A DNA stretch of 64,000 nt. Source: Ctenosaura bakeri. Lineage: Eukaryota > Chordata > Lepidosauria > Squamata > Iguanidae. The notes beneath the pieces are model-generated. The model saw nothing but the letters and a program-made list of their open reading frames with translations. It was not told the DNA's origin and did not search any database. Below, piece after piece: positions 40,701 through 50,137 of the stretch (its first letter is position 1; the number at the start of each line of letters is the position of its first letter). The position numbers and the translations under genes are program-made. The stretch lies in contig CAOLHI010000492.1 of the NCBI GenBank assembly GCA_948474755.1, positions 248,001 through 312,000 on the forward strand, written 5' to 3'.

Positions 40701-42186
40701 TTCATATGTCAGTCCAATCCATGATGATGTTCATCATCATCACCATCATCCCACCTTTTTCCCCAGTTCAGGGCTCAGGACAGTTTACAGAAAAGTTTGT
40801 TTGCATATGTACATATATATATACACATACATACGTACATACACACACAGGTGTGTGTGTGTGTGTGTGTTAACAGAGAAGGGAAGAAGTGTGGGAATCA
40901 CACTCATAACCTTGTTCTGTGAGATGTTGCATTTCCATATAAGTCAAGATGGGTGCTTCATTTCCTGAAACCTCAGCCCTGATAAGTTGATTTGTAGGAG
41001 TCATGTGGCTGTACTTGAAGTCCAACATCCCCAGCCTGTGACTGAAGGAATAGGAGCTTGGAAAAGTCCATGGTAGTGCTAGTTGGAGGATTCTGGGAGT
41101 TGTAGTCTAGAAAGTAACCACCCCAAACTTTTCAAGCATGCCAGTGCTTTTGTCAGTGTATCATACAAGGACCTTGTAATTGGACAGCTTCTTCGGCCTG
41201 GATTCTAAAAGCAGTTCAAGCAGTCTTGCCTCTGCAAATTGATGCAGGGTCTGTCCAGTGATTTAGTGTGATAAGCGATGGAGCTGCTTACATTTGTTCC
41301 ATGTGTCACAAATAACCCTGCCATTCAACAGCAGCTTAACGACTGGAGGGCCAATTAGACTATCAGTTTGGAAAGAATTCACAAACCCTTTTCATTCATC
41401 ACCAGAATCACCACTGTTCAGGGTACTTTGAAAGTAGGCATTAGGATGATTATCACTTCTTCATGTAGCTTAAGAAAGAGAAAGCAAGATCCATCAGCCA
41501 GGGTTCTTCATGGCTTTCCCTGGCGAGGGAAACACAACAGAGTACTTGTGTCTTGTTGTCTGTTCTGTTGCCCTTTTCCCCTTGCTGAGTCTGTGCCCAC
41601 ATTCCTGTTGCAACTGTTACTCAACCAGGAAAAGGCTTACTTCCAAGAGATGTTCATGAGAGAATGATGGACAGGGAAGGAACCACAAAATTTTGATTGT
41701 CGACAGTCCTTCCAATTAGTCCATTTTATTTGTTTTGTTGGAATTACTCAGCAGAAAGGGGAGGGGGGAAGGATGGACATCTCTCTTGTTGACACTAAAG
41801 TAGAAATTTAACAAAGATAAACAAATTTGTCACTAGTTCCCTTGAACGAAAATTAGATATAACTGCTAAAATCAATGGTTTTTGAATTCACTAGTGTTTT
41901 GCATGAGGTAGTTATATTTGTTTTTAAACCTTGTGAGTTGCCTTGAGCACCAGCTTTTTTTGAGGGGGGGCATCTGTTTATTAAATAAAATAATCTGTTG
42001 CCACTTGTTCTGTTCTAATTTCTTGCTTGTTTTGTGTTTTATTTTCAAATCCAGGTTGTGGGGATCTTTGCAGGCTTTGGTCTTCTGTTGTTAGTAGCTT
42101 CGCCTTTTCTTCTACTTGCTACCCCCTTTGTCCTTTGCTGCAAGTGCAAGTGTAATAAAGGAGATGACGACCCTCTCCCTACTTAA
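20279..42186 (+). CDS. RNF144A: RNF144A, RBR-type E3 ubiquitin ligase (complete coding region, 7 exons)
   Basis: Joined exons 20279-20413, 31960-32064, 32259-32319, 35129-35336, 36426-36573, 37519-37608 and 42055-42186 give 879 nt, 292 residues plus TAA. All introns are GT-AG and phases match. The protein starts [17 protein letters not shown] and ends GDDDPLPT, which I recognise as RNF144A (family length 292). Domains: RING1 from C20/C23 to C70, IBR from about C107 to C156, RING2 from C185/C188 to C214 with C198 at the position of the known catalytic cysteine (EGC198AQMMC), and a hydrophobic membrane helix at about 250-275 followed by a Cys/Lys tail. The family passes ubiquitin from an E2 to the RING2 cysteine and then to substrate at membranes; reported substrates in mammals include DNA-PKcs. 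No frame break or missing zinc ligand was seen, so it looks functional. The paralogue RNF144B is less likely because the N-terminus and tail match RNF144A. Confidence 0.96.
20892..21114. mobile_element. Fold-back DNA element, family D, in RNF144A intron 1
   Basis: The left end is GGTGCCCTTTTACACTAC. The reverse complement of the right end is GGACTCCTTTTACAGTTATA. The inner arms carry CTACTTGAACTGCTATGG and CATGGCAGTTAAAATAG. The hairpin has no coding capacity. Confidence 0.7.
21115..25470. other. RNF144A intron 1, no feature beyond simple repeats
   Basis: It holds a G-rich GGGGTGAGGTGGG stretch (21232-21262), a CA run at 21318 and AAAC repeats at 22658. No exon was recognised. Confidence 0.5.
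25471..25603. repeat. Fold-back element, GGCCTAAATCTAGTTGCTAG type (family F)
   Basis: The left arm GTGGCCTAAATCTAGTTGC and the right arm GACTAGTGCTTGCATTTAGG are inverted. The inner AGTAGACCCACTGAAT pairs loosely with a TTAGGTTTACTTTA segment. Confidence 0.6.
25604..25725. repeat. Fold-back element, family A
   Basis: Left CAGCCCTCTGGACTGTGG then CTGCAACTCCCATCAGCC; right GGGAGTTGCCATCAACAAC then ATCTGCTGGGCCAC. A clear hairpin around TAGCCAGCATAGC. It sits immediately next to family F. Confidence 0.7.
25805..25880. repeat. Family C half element
   Basis: GGGAAAACTATTTTTGAACT then ACAACTCTCAGAG resembles one arm of family C. The second arm is not clear. Confidence 0.4.
26296..26372. repeat. 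Family A fragment
   Basis: GCAACTCCCAGCATTCC and GCTGGGAGTTGCAGTTCAGC form a short hairpin around CTATTGGCTGTGCTGG. Confidence 0.6.
26373..28470. other. RNF144A intron 1, nothing recognised
   Basis: Non-coding intron sequence without a clear repeat or exon. Open frames here do not resemble known families. Confidence 0.45.
28471..29900 (-). mobile_element. L1 LINE 3' end, antisense in RNF144A intron 1
   Basis: The minus-strand frame at 29073-29828, which also continues upstream without a stop to about 29895, matches the C-terminal part of L1 ORF2p. It contains the Cys-His segment [16 protein letters not shown] (residues about 121-136) and basic patches. The 3' UTR follows and ends near 28471 with an AATAAAG signal just before a short A run. 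It is 5'-truncated at about 29900. The 251-codon intact frame suggests a fairly young copy. It lacks endonuclease and reverse transcriptase, so it cannot move itself. Confidence 0.85.
29073..29828 (-). pseudogene. L1 ORF2p C-terminal fragment
   Basis: 251 codons are open, but this is only the C-terminal domain of a LINE-1 ORF2 protein; the Met is internal. Key residues seen are C-x2-C followed by H and a WW pair ([16 protein letters not shown]). It has no role in the host gene and lies in its intron in antisense orientation. Confidence 0.85.
29901..31959. other. RNF144A intron 1, distal part
   Basis: 29901-30090 is A-rich on the plus strand and may be another LINE 3' end in antisense. 30470-30660 has ATATGCATAT and GTGTGTGTG simple sequence. 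No exon is seen before 31960. Confidence 0.4.
31960..32064 (+). CDS. RNF144A: RNF144A coding exon 2 (residues 46-80)
   Basis: Acceptor TCTTTGCAG, donor GTATGT, 105 nt in phase 0. It encodes [16 protein letters not shown] onward and completes RING1 with C46, C65 and C70. It follows an 11.5-kb intron that holds the antisense L1 fragment. Confidence 0.95.
32259..32319 (+). CDS. RNF144A: RNF144A coding exon 3 (residues 81-100, first base of 101)
   Basis: 61 nt between a CCCAACAG acceptor and a GTATAG donor, after a short 194-bp intron. It encodes the linker helix [20 protein letters not shown] between RING1 and IBR and ends one base into codon 101. Confidence 0.94.
32320..33640. other. RNF144A intron 3, proximal part
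   Basis: It contains a CTCTCTCT run (32522) and a family C arm at 32938-32990 (CTACAGTTCAAAAAGTAACT then TTCCCAGG). Nothing else was recognised. Confidence 0.45.
33650..34073. repeat. AT-rich, possible LINE 3' UTR (antisense)
   Basis: A long A-rich, G-poor stretch (AAACATAAACACAAAAAAC and similar) like those at 29901 and 63177. It may be an old L1 3' end, but no coding part is present. Confidence 0.3.
34074..34180 (+). repeat. Unnamed dispersed repeat, copy 1
   Basis: It matches 51593-51700 in the same orientation: ATCATGAAT, AGCAT, GAATA, GAGCAGTTA, TCTGTAACT-like, TCCATA, TGCAGTG and GCCAGCC occur in order. Its class is unknown. Confidence 0.6.
34411..34467. repeat. (TGGA)n microsatellite
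   Basis: Fourteen or so TGGA units ending in GATA units. The antisense frame reads as a SIHP repeat and is not a gene. Confidence 0.95.
34717..34750. repeat. (TTG)n microsatellite
   Basis: Eleven consecutive TTG units in RNF144A intron 3. Confidence 0.95.
35129..35336 (+). CDS. RNF144A: RNF144A coding exon 4 (IBR domain, residues 101-170)
   Basis: 208 nt after a TCCTGTAG acceptor; donor GTACAA. It encodes the IBR zinc ligands C107, C111, C116, C120, C135, C138, C143, C146, H151 and C156. Its first two bases complete E101 and its last two start S170, matching the flanking exon phases. Confidence 0.95.
36068..36152. repeat. Fold-back element, family C
   Basis: Located in intron 4. Left TTACGTTTGGGGGCTACAG then TTCCCAGATGATTGG; right GGACCTTTTGTTCAAAAAGT. 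Diverged. Confidence 0.45.
36426..36573 (+). CDS. RNF144A: RNF144A coding exon 5 (RING2 with catalytic cysteine)
   Basis: 148 nt, acceptor CTTCCAG, donor GTAAGT. It encodes residues 170-219, including C185, C188, C198 (active-site position of RBR ligases), C203, C206, H208, C211 and C214. The short variable stretch SSVYK at 170-174 lies between IBR and RING2. Confidence 0.95.
36574..37518. other. RNF144A intron 5
   Basis: Non-coding, 945 bp. A TTAAGCCCTATTGAACTAAA segment near 37366 resembles family F interior. No other structure was seen. Confidence 0.5.
37519..37608 (+). CDS. RNF144A: RNF144A coding exon 6 (residues 220-249)
   Basis: 90 nt in phase 0, acceptor TTTTATAG, donor GTAGGT. It encodes [20 protein letters not shown] onward, the conserved segment between RING2 and the membrane helix. 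Confidence 0.95.
38002..38042. repeat. (CA)n-(CATA)n compound microsatellite
   Basis: ACACACACAC followed by five CATA units, in RNF144A intron 6. Confidence 0.95.
38626..39120 (-). mobile_element. Bov-B (RTE) LINE 3' end, antisense in RNF144A intron 6
   Basis: On the minus strand the broken frame reads [18 protein letters not shown], then [19 protein letters not shown] and [18 protein letters not shown], the familiar C-terminus of Bov-B ORF2. The 3' end at about 38626 has a GATCATCATAAGCTGAAGC segment, a diverged form of the tail also seen on the SINEs. Stops and 5' truncation make it a dead copy. Confidence 0.9.
39376..39498. mobile_element. Fold-back DNA element, family B, flanked by TAA
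   Basis: Left GACCATTTCTG; right TGCAGAAATGGCC. TAA flanks both ends (39373-39375, 39499-39501). The arms carry GACTGTTATAATGCTATGAT and GTGGAATAATAGCACTATAA. A few bases (GCAC) are missing from the left terminus. Confidence 0.8.
40805..40870. repeat. AT/AC/GT palindromic microsatellite
   Basis: An ATATATAT, CATACATA and ACACACACAG run passes directly into GTGTGTGTGT, so the strand can fold back on itself. In RNF144A intron 6. Confidence 0.9.
42055..42186 (+). CDS. RNF144A: RNF144A coding exon 7 (membrane anchor and stop)
   Basis: The acceptor is ATTTTCAAATCCAG. The exon encodes [20 protein letters not shown] onward, a strongly hydrophobic helix from about residue 250, then [16 protein letters not shown] and TAA at 42184-42186. 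The helix is the known membrane anchor of the family. It follows a 4.4-kb intron with the Bov-B fragment. Confidence 0.95.
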   Translation, partial: VVGIFAGFGLLLLVASPFLLLATPFVLCCKCKCNKGDDDPLPT

Positions 42187-43446
42187 GACGGAGTCAGGAC
42201 AGGACTTTGCTCCTCATCATAGTATGTCTCATACCCTCTCCTCCTTTGCACTTCACTTTGTCATAGCCTTACTTGCCCTCAACTTAAGGAAGACTCCAGG
42301 TGCCACGAATGCCCGGAATTACTTTTACCACCACTTCTTACCTGCTGAGTGGGATTACAGGGAACAAGGCGTCCTGATGTAAAGCAAGCCGAACATCAGA
42401 AATGTATGTCAATAGCACAAGGTTCCTTCCTTGTTCACTTAAAGGCTAAATGGATTGACTTGGAACTGACATGTTAATACCATTGAGACGAAAATCTTCA
42501 CATATCTATCTGCATCAAATTGACGTGTCTTACTGCTAGACATATGAGTTTTTTAGGATGGCATACCAATTTCATATCAGCCCATTTTAGGCGTGACTCT
42601 AAATATCAGTTTACTAAAAACAAGATTTCTGTTCATATTTGCTGGAAGAAAATTTAAGCATCCTCCCCTGGTTACACTTGCCTCTTTCACATACAAAATA
42701 ACTGCAGATTTGGTAAGACTCTTTGCCTTTGACTCTTCAAAGGTGCCATTTCTGCTTACTAACATTTTGGAAAGTGATGTGAGTTATTTGTTTGAATGTG
42801 CATTTGATTTGGGGGGGCTTTTTTTTTTGTCCAGGTATTTGAGATTGAGTATGTATGTGAGCCACACTTGACCTGCCTAAATTGAGGCTGATTTTTAACC
42901 ATTATTCCTTGGACATATTCTGTCCCCCAAGTCTTGTTTTATCTGTTTATTAACTATCTGCTACATTAATAGGGCTACCTCTAATCAGGTATCTTTTTAT
43001 GTACATATATATACATATATATATCTGGATAGAGTTATGTTTAAACCAAATGTACAAATAGATGTTCTCCTGAATATTGTGAAGGTTGGAGATGCATGAC
43101 TCATCTGTTCTTACGGCAGAGAAAAAAGTATGCTTTTGGTCATATCTGACATGGGAATGAAAAGGAAGGGGCATAGGACTACAGGGAGCCATTTCCCTCA
43201 CCATTCTCCCCATCCTTATAAATAAACAAACATCCCTTAGTACACACACTGACCACTACTCAAAATAGGAGGTCATAAATGCACACCATTTCCTCCTCAG
43301 TGCCCTGCTTCATGTTATTTGAGCCTCCAGGGGTTTCTAGAGGGGTGGGAGCAAATTACTGTAATAGATGGTCATGTGAATGGATCTCCCTTCTCCTGTA
43401 ATAACTAGCATGCTCCAGATGCCAGAACTAGTGAGAGAATGGAGTA

Positions 43447-43614
43447 CCATATTTGCTAGCGTATAAGACGCACCTGTGTATAAGACACATCCCATTTATA
43501 CACTGGCAAATACTATTTGCTGGCATATGAGACACACCACCGTATAAGACACACCCCGTTTTCATACAGTATTTTTCAGGGAAAAAAGTGAGTCTTATAT
43601 GCCAGTAAATACAG
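43447..43614. mobile_element. Tc1/mariner-like MITE (TA-flanked)
   Basis: The ends CCATATTTGCTAGCGTATAA and (reverse complement) CTGTATTTACTGGCATATAA are inverted and flanked by TA on each side. The interior repeats GTATAAGACACA-type motifs. 168 bp, no coding capacity, in the probable 3' UTR. The TA duplication points to the Tc1/mariner superfamily. Confidence 0.7.
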
Positions 43615-43712
43615 TACCCTTATGCTTGTTTATCCCAGTGCACATATACAGAAGGCCAATTTCCCAGCATTCTGAATTTGTTGATAACAGTGGCCAGCAA
43701 CTCTCTCCTACA

Positions 43713-43853
43713 CAGCAGCCTTCCCCAACCTGGCACCCTCCAGATGTGCAAGGCTACAACTCCCATCATCCCAAAACAGTATGTTGGTATTGATTTTGGA
43801 TGGTGGGAGTTGTAGTCTTTCCACATCTGTAGGTTGCGAGGCGGGGAAGGCTG
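43713..43853. repeat. Fold-back element, family A (strong hairpin)
   Basis: Left CAGCCTTCCCCAACCTGG and GGCTACAACTCCCATCATCC; right GGATGGTGGGAGTTGTAGTC and GAGGCGGGGAAGGCTG. This is the best-preserved family A copy here; if in the 3' UTR it would form a long RNA hairpin. Confidence 0.8.
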
Positions 43854-44309
43854 CCATAAAGTATGCAAATTCAAGAAAGTTGTGAGGATTCCCCCTTCCC
43901 TTGTTTTGCTTCAATTAATAAAAATTGCTTGCAATGCTGATGTGTAAAGTCTGCTAAAAATCAAAAGTATTTAGTCCCTTGTAAAAACAATTATATTTTA
44001 TTCTGTATGGTACTGTGATGACAGAGTTTGTTTATGAAGTATCTATTTCTTCATCTTAGTTTTTTTTTTCCTTGTCAGTTTGCTGCTTTATTATTGTCCT
44101 GGTTCTTGCATAACTTAGAGTGCTCCATTTTTCCCTACAAGGGAGTATAAGGAGAACACCAGTATACTGTGGGTATTTTGATATTACTGTTTGGTATTAT
44201 TTTGGTTGAGAGCTGTAAACAGCTCTGTAATGCACATCAATTTCCAAAGAACAGAAATGTTTTAGCTTAAAATGACACACCACCTGAAACTTGTTCCTGT
44301 AATCTTTAA

Positions 44310-44400
44310 ATCAGAGTGGGCAACATCCTGAAGATGTTGTTGGACTGCAAAGCCCAGTATTCCTCACCATTAGCTGTACTTGTTAGGCCTGATGGAACTT
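44310..44400. repeat. Family A, partial
   Basis: AGAGTGGGCAACATCCTG, GATGTTGTTGGACTGCAAAG and CCTCACCATTAGCTGTAC match one arm and spacer. The second arm is lost. Confidence 0.6.
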
Positions 44401-46047
44401 CAGGTAGGTCATTGTTTACCCAGCCTTGCTTCAGATATCTGGACGATTGCAGTGAAACAGGAATTTTGTTTTTGGTGGCTGCAGCCTAAGTACAGTATTT
44501 ATGCTCTTGTTTGCCCAACTAGATGGCCCACCATTTACAGTACAACATTCAATCTTCTATGTTTCCAGCTGCTCTTTTGTAACTGGAAGTAGTAGCAAAG
44601 CCACTCTGCCCCACTCTCCTCTTTCTTAATCTTCTGGTGAAGATTAGGTCAATCAGCAAGGATCAGTGAGACCTGCCGATGCAAGGCACTCTTTCTGGTC
44701 CTCACTTTTGGCTGGTGTCAGTGGAGGCTTCTTTCCTAAACTCATCTGGTATACGACAAAAAGAGGTAAAATCTTTGTCAGGATTGTGGTGGGGACAGGA
44801 TGCATTAAATCTTCCTCCTGCTGCATACAGAATAAGATAGACATGCACAGTCCACCTTATCCCTGTGTAGGTCTGTTTTCAGTTTTCATAGAAGTTAGAA
44901 TCCACTTCTGCCCTCCACAACAGCCAAAACCCTCCCTCCTTGGACCCACAATTTTGCAACAGTAGTTCCTGTCCATTCTGGAGAGTGGAGGCACACAGAG
45001 AGGCCTCTGCCAGTGTACCCATAGCCAGATGGAGAATGATTACTTCATCTGCTGAGACCCCTGGAGAGAACTGCAGCAGAGTTCGGGAGAAGAGGCCATC
45101 AGTTTGCACCTGGTTATAAGGCATAGTTGGCTGTCACAGTGAAACCACGAATCCTGAAGGTGGTGATTAGGGCAGCTATTGCAGAATTCTGCCAGGAGAA
45201 TTCTTACATCATCTTGGCCAGGGTGAGCTCTTGGCCCTTGATGCCTATTTTGACTAAGTAGGTCAAGTGCCCACAGAACCTCCAGAAACATTTTGTCTAT
45301 TTGATTACAACAAATATCTAAACTTTGGGTCACATAGAAACAAGTGACATTTGTGTAATATTAGTTTGTCATTGGGTTGTAGCTTAGGTCCTGGCTCATG
45401 GAAGTAGTATACTACCTAACATATGTTCCTTTTTTTTTTAATAAAGAGACTGTAAGTGAAAAAAATAGTCTTACTGTGGGCCATACTTTGAAACTGGCTT
45501 TATATTCTACATATCAGACACATGGTTTTGTATCTTAATTTCAGAGCCTTGCCTTGAATGAGACAGTTATTTGTTGTCATTTAACCAGTGACTACATATT
45601 CCAGCTTGACGGTCTTACTCTGACAGCAGAGTGTAATATGTACTTAGTGAAATTTTAAATGTGAAACCTCAGTATGGGAACACCAACTACCATGTTTGTA
45701 GTAATCCCTGTTTTCAAAGAAACTGAATTTTATCTCTAGATATTGCCTGTAATTTTTTAAAATTTTGCTTGCTTTTGAATTTATTGCCTTAAACCCACTT
45801 TTAAAGGGGGTTAATATAATTTGCATTTTCTACTAGACAGGATTAATATCAGCACATCTCTTGGCCTGAGTCATTTTTCCCCCACACATATACTCTATTC
45901 CCAGCTGATCCTTCCTATAGCTCTGTTCTCCATAACATGAATCTTTGTTTCCCCAGCTGTAAAGAAATCCCACTTCACAAGTACCAGTATATTGTGAGTA
46001 ACCATGTAAAGGTTCTTTCTAGAAAGCATTTATGGAAGGTTGGTTTA
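44401..46047. other. Probable 3' UTR, no further feature
   Basis: Non-coding sequence with AATAAA at 45440 after a T run. No repeat was recognised. Confidence 0.45.
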
Positions 46048-46136
46048 GGGTCCTCCAGATGTTTTGGACCCATAATCCATGCTGGCTGGAACTTTTGGCA
46101 TTTGAAGTCCAAAAACATCTGGAGGGCCAAAAGTTC
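46048..46136. repeat. Fold-back element, family A
   Basis: Left GGTCCTCCAGATGTTTTGGA; right TCCAAAAACATCTGGAGGGC, around CCATGCTGGCTGG. Near-perfect arms. Confidence 0.8.
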
Positions 46137-46854
46137 CATATCTTAGCTGTGGAATATTATTTCCTTTGTTTTGAATCCCTGTACCAAACAAGGCTGTCAT
46201 TTGCTTCCAGCCAAAAAAATGGCAGGTATCCCAATTTTTCAAAGAACTTATTCCACGCATCCCTTTAGACTACACAAAATAGCACCATTTCTTTTTTGTA
46301 CAATGCATGGGATAATTGTTAGCCCAATTATCTCTCTACCTGGAAGCAGAGCAACAGTATTGGATGTGGACCAAAAAGAGAAACGCAAACATATCTTGTG
46401 CGTGCATTTAAAGATCTGCCAGAGGGAAAAATGAATAGGTTATTTTTAGAGATGCCTGCAGAGTTCTCCTCTGCTGACGTTTTCCATGGAATTAAGTTTC
46501 TAAACTATTTGATCTTATTTCCAGACCAGCACAGATGAATTGCTGATCCTGCATTCTTCCATTTTTTAAAATATTTCCAGATACTGTTCCAATTGCTAAG
46601 CATGCATGATTTGATGCAGCCTTCAGTTCTTTTTTTTTTTTGCCTAACTAATTTCTGATGAATATGCAGGTGTATGCCTGTTATCCCCCCTGCCACTTCA
46701 CCACACACACACACACACACAGTCAAAGCTCATGCAATGTGTTGATTATTTTAAAATATTTGGGAGGCCTTGTTTTCATCAATATGTAAATATGTTTCTG
46801 GTAACCTGTGATGTGGAGTAGATAGTGGTTCACAACATTTGGTTTCCCAGGTGT

Positions 46855-46940
46855 TTGAGATTTTCTCTCCCACAAATTCCTGACAATTGGCCATGCTGGC
46901 TGTAGCACCTGAAATCAAGACATCTGGAGGACTAAAGGCT
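46855..46940. repeat. Family A, diverged
   Basis: CACAAATTCCTGACAATTGG, CATGCTGGCTG and AGACATCTGGAGGACTAAAG match the spacer and right arm. Confidence 0.5.
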
Positions 46941-47096
46941 AAGATCCATTAAAAAACTTAAACTGAAAGTTGCAGCAGTTTTCCATAAACTAATTCCATA
47001 AATAATTATAAATATTTTCCATATTAAACAAGAAACATGCTGGGAAAATGCAGGATAGAGCAAACCCATGGAAGAAAAGCAATAGGAGGAAACTAA

Positions 47097-47505
47097 GGCC
47101 ATTTCCGCACTACGACCCCGTTCCAGCATGGGCATGCATCAAAGCTGGTCCACAACACATGCTACTGTACAACGTTGTTGCTGTCCCACTCCTGTCACAT
47201 CCCCAGCTGTCGTGATCAAGTGTTATACTATTACCAGAAAAAAATAGGACCCTTCCATGCGACAATCGCATAGGCTGGGGCCATGTGGAAGGGGTAGAAG
47301 CGATATCTAGGTGTTTCCTTTCTCTGCAGCACAGGAGGAAGTCAGCTGAACTTGTGGAAGGAAGGAGCATGTCCCAACCGCTTTTATCTGCCAGCAGCTG
47401 GCCAGATGTAAGGGGAGCATTTGGCACACATTCCCATCCCGGCAAAGGTACTGCTGGGATGATGCTGGGACATTGTGGGATGCAAGTAAGGTGCAGAAAG
47501 GACCC
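47097..47505. mobile_element. Non-autonomous DNA element of the GGCC...TTTC-GCAC end type
   Basis: It starts GGCCATTTCCGCACTACG after TAA. The reverse complement of the other end starts GGGTCCTTTCTGCACC. About 0.41 kb and GC-richer than its surroundings; it contains GCATGGGCATGCATC and a CGACAATCGCAT core. Same ends as families B and E. Open frames inside are chance. Confidence 0.65.
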
Positions 47506-47559
47506 AAGGTAGAGCCTAATTAATATGTCTCACCATACGCCTCCTTGCCTTGCAGCAAA

Positions 47560-47690
47560 AGTGGGGAACATGGGCCTTCTAGATATTGTTGGACTGCATC
47601 TTCCACCATCCCTTAATTTTGGCTACAGGGCTGTGGGTGATGGGAGGTGTACTTTCACAACATTTAGAAGGCCACAAGTTTCTGAATTCT
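47560..47690. repeat. Fold-back element, family A
   Basis: Left GGGGAACATGGGCCTTCTAG and TGTTGGACTGCATC; right GGTGTACTTTCACAACATTT and AGAAGGCCACAAG. Diverged hairpin. Confidence 0.65.
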
Positions 47691-48450
47691 GGCATGCAGT
47701 TTAATCAGTCTCAGTAGGAAGCTTTGTGTATTACATGCCACATATAGATCAGTTTTACACAGAGGGTTCTCCTGTTAAATGCTCAGAAGATGGAAATAGA
47801 AATAGCTGTGGATGACAATGGCATCCCTCCACCCATGTAGAGCTGCTGATGCACCATCATCATGTGATGGTGTGCCACTTCCATTTAAAGTCCCTTTGGT
47901 AGTTCCCGTTTCTTTTGTTATGGGTCTGATTTTTTTCTAACAGAATCCAGGAATGTTAGGTACAGGTATGTGGCCTACAACTGAACCTCCCTTGATCCCT
48001 TTCCATAGCTGTATTTTTATCATTGTGTGGAGAAGCACGGAAGAGTCATGCATATGTATGATAAATTGTGTATTTGATTAGTGTAAAAAATGTTTCTGTA
48101 TCCGAAATGTAACTACATTTTTGTGCCACTAACACTGTGATGTATAAAAGAGCTGTTGAATGCCTTTGAATGTTGTTTTGTACTTTGAATCATATTGAAG
48201 AGTTTATTTGTAATTTCAATAGATATTTTAAATGAAGTGGTCTCCTCTTGTGTTTGTTTTTCCCCCCTCCCTTCCTACTCTTTTAGCTAATTAACCAGCT
48301 GTTCTGAAGACCAGTTTACACATCTCTGTGTCTGGAGAGAGGCCAACACAATGTGCTCATTTTTTTACATTTGCCAAAGTATCCAAATTTGCCTGGGTGA
48401 GGAACCTGTTAGCCCATGCACACCTTTATCGCTGCTTTTTCATATCAGAC

Positions 48451-48882
48451 TTAGAATCATAGAAATTCAGAGTTGGAAGAGACCACACAGGCCATCCAGA
48501 CCAACCCCCTGCCATGCAGGAACACCCTCAAATCAATCCCGACAGATGGCCATCAAACCTCTGCTTAAAAACCTCCAAGGAAGGAGACTCCACTACACTC
48601 CGAGGCAACAGATTCCACTGCCGGACAGCCCTGACTGTCAGGAAGTTCTTCCTGAGGTTCAGGTGGAATCTCCTTTCCTGCAGCTTGAATCCATTGCTCC
48701 TTGTCCTGGTCTCTGGAGCAGCAGAAAACAAGTCCCCTCCTTCCTCTACGTGACATCCTTTCAAATATTTAAACATGGCTATCATGTCCCCTCTTAACCT
48801 CCTCTTCTGCAGACTAAACATACCCAGCTCTCTAAGTCCATCCTCATAGGGCTGCCCTCCAGTCCTTATCCATCTCATACCA
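48451..48882 (-). mobile_element. CR1 LINE 3' end (minus strand)
   Basis: The plus strand begins AGAATCATAGAAATTCAGAG then TTGGAAGAGACC, the reverse of the CR1 tail. The minus-strand frame 48528-48878 keeps 116 codons of the ORF2 C-terminus (LRELGMFSLQKRRLRGDMIA near the start, RQWNLLPRSVVESPSLEVFK near the end). The open frame suggests a young copy. It is 5'-truncated and immobile. Confidence 0.9.
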
Positions 48883-49900
48883 GTTTGACTGGAATCACAC
48901 CCTTAGGTTTCCCTATTCTTTCTCCTCTAGATCTTTTCCTTTCTCCACCCTAGCAAGTCTTCCCACAACACACATACACAAGTTTACTAAACACCAGAGA
49001 ACCCATCCTCTCCCTTGCCATCTCTTTTAGGTTGCCATGTTCTAGTTCACTAAACCCAAGCAGCCATATTTGCCTATTTGCAAATTATTTGCTTGTTAAT
49101 GCAAATTCTGCAGTGGCTTACAAAAGAATTTACCAGAACTCTAAACACACACACACACACACACTAATTACTCCACTCAGAAGCACTTGTTTCAAAATTG
49201 CTTTAAAAGGTGAACTTGGATTTTCTGTGAATCTTTGCATTTGGCAGAGGTTCACAATCCAGAAGCCCAAGGGGTTTTGTGCACCTTCCATGACCCTTTT
49301 CTTTATCATCTTTGAACCATCTTTTCTTCTTGTGGATCTTGAGACAGGCATGGTTCCCCATCCTATATCTTTAGACTGAGGGCTTTGCCATTTGTAAGCT
49401 AATTGGGACCCTATCTGGAGTCCTGTTACCATCTTGAGGCCACCTAGATGTCCAGCTCTTAATAGTGAGGAAATCCAGACAGGCAGAGTTAACATCAACA
49501 CTCCACTTAAGTGTAGAAATCTCAGGATTTTACTATGGGAAATGAACAGGCATTTTGGTAATCTTTTAGGCAATTTATTACATACAATCATAGATAATAC
49601 AAACATATGCATTCCCTTAGGGAGAATCACAAATGTGTTAATTTAAAGGTGTTTGGTTTTCATTATACATTACATTTTGTTGTTTGTAAAGCATCGTATA
49701 TTCATGACATTACAGTATATGCAAGTAGGATAGTACACATAGCATCGACAGGTTCTTTCCCATTTTCCACTGTGTCTGATAAGGCGTTATATAGACATTC
49801 CATAAAGGCTTTAACTTGTACAGAATTCTTCTCTTGTATCATACCCATAACCATCTTGTCATCAAGAAATACAGTATCATCTGTAGAGGCACTACACATT
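48883..49900. other. No gene recognised; CA microsatellite
   Basis: A (CA)n run lies at 49145-49164. The 166-codon minus frame at 49130-49630 runs through this microsatellite and has no family signature. Confidence 0.5.

Positions 49901-50137
<237 letters not shown>

Larger units (their letters stand above)
42187..48240 (+). other. RNF144A: Probable RNF144A 3' UTR
   Basis: The 3' UTR must start at 42187; its end is uncertain. AATAAA occurs at 43917 and 45440, and an AATAGA variant at 48218, followed by a T-rich stretch near 48256. RNF144A is known for a long 3' UTR in mammals, so the distal end is plausible. The block contains several fold-back elements (43447, 43713, 46048, 47097, 47560), so it may end earlier. 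Confidence 0.45.

Noticed and set aside
48528..48878. 116-codon minus-strand frame as a host gene
   Set aside because: It is the C-terminus of CR1 ORF2, next to the CR1 3' tail.
49130..49630. 166-codon minus-strand frame
   Set aside because: It ends in a VCVCVC run from a CA microsatellite and shows no domain or splice context.
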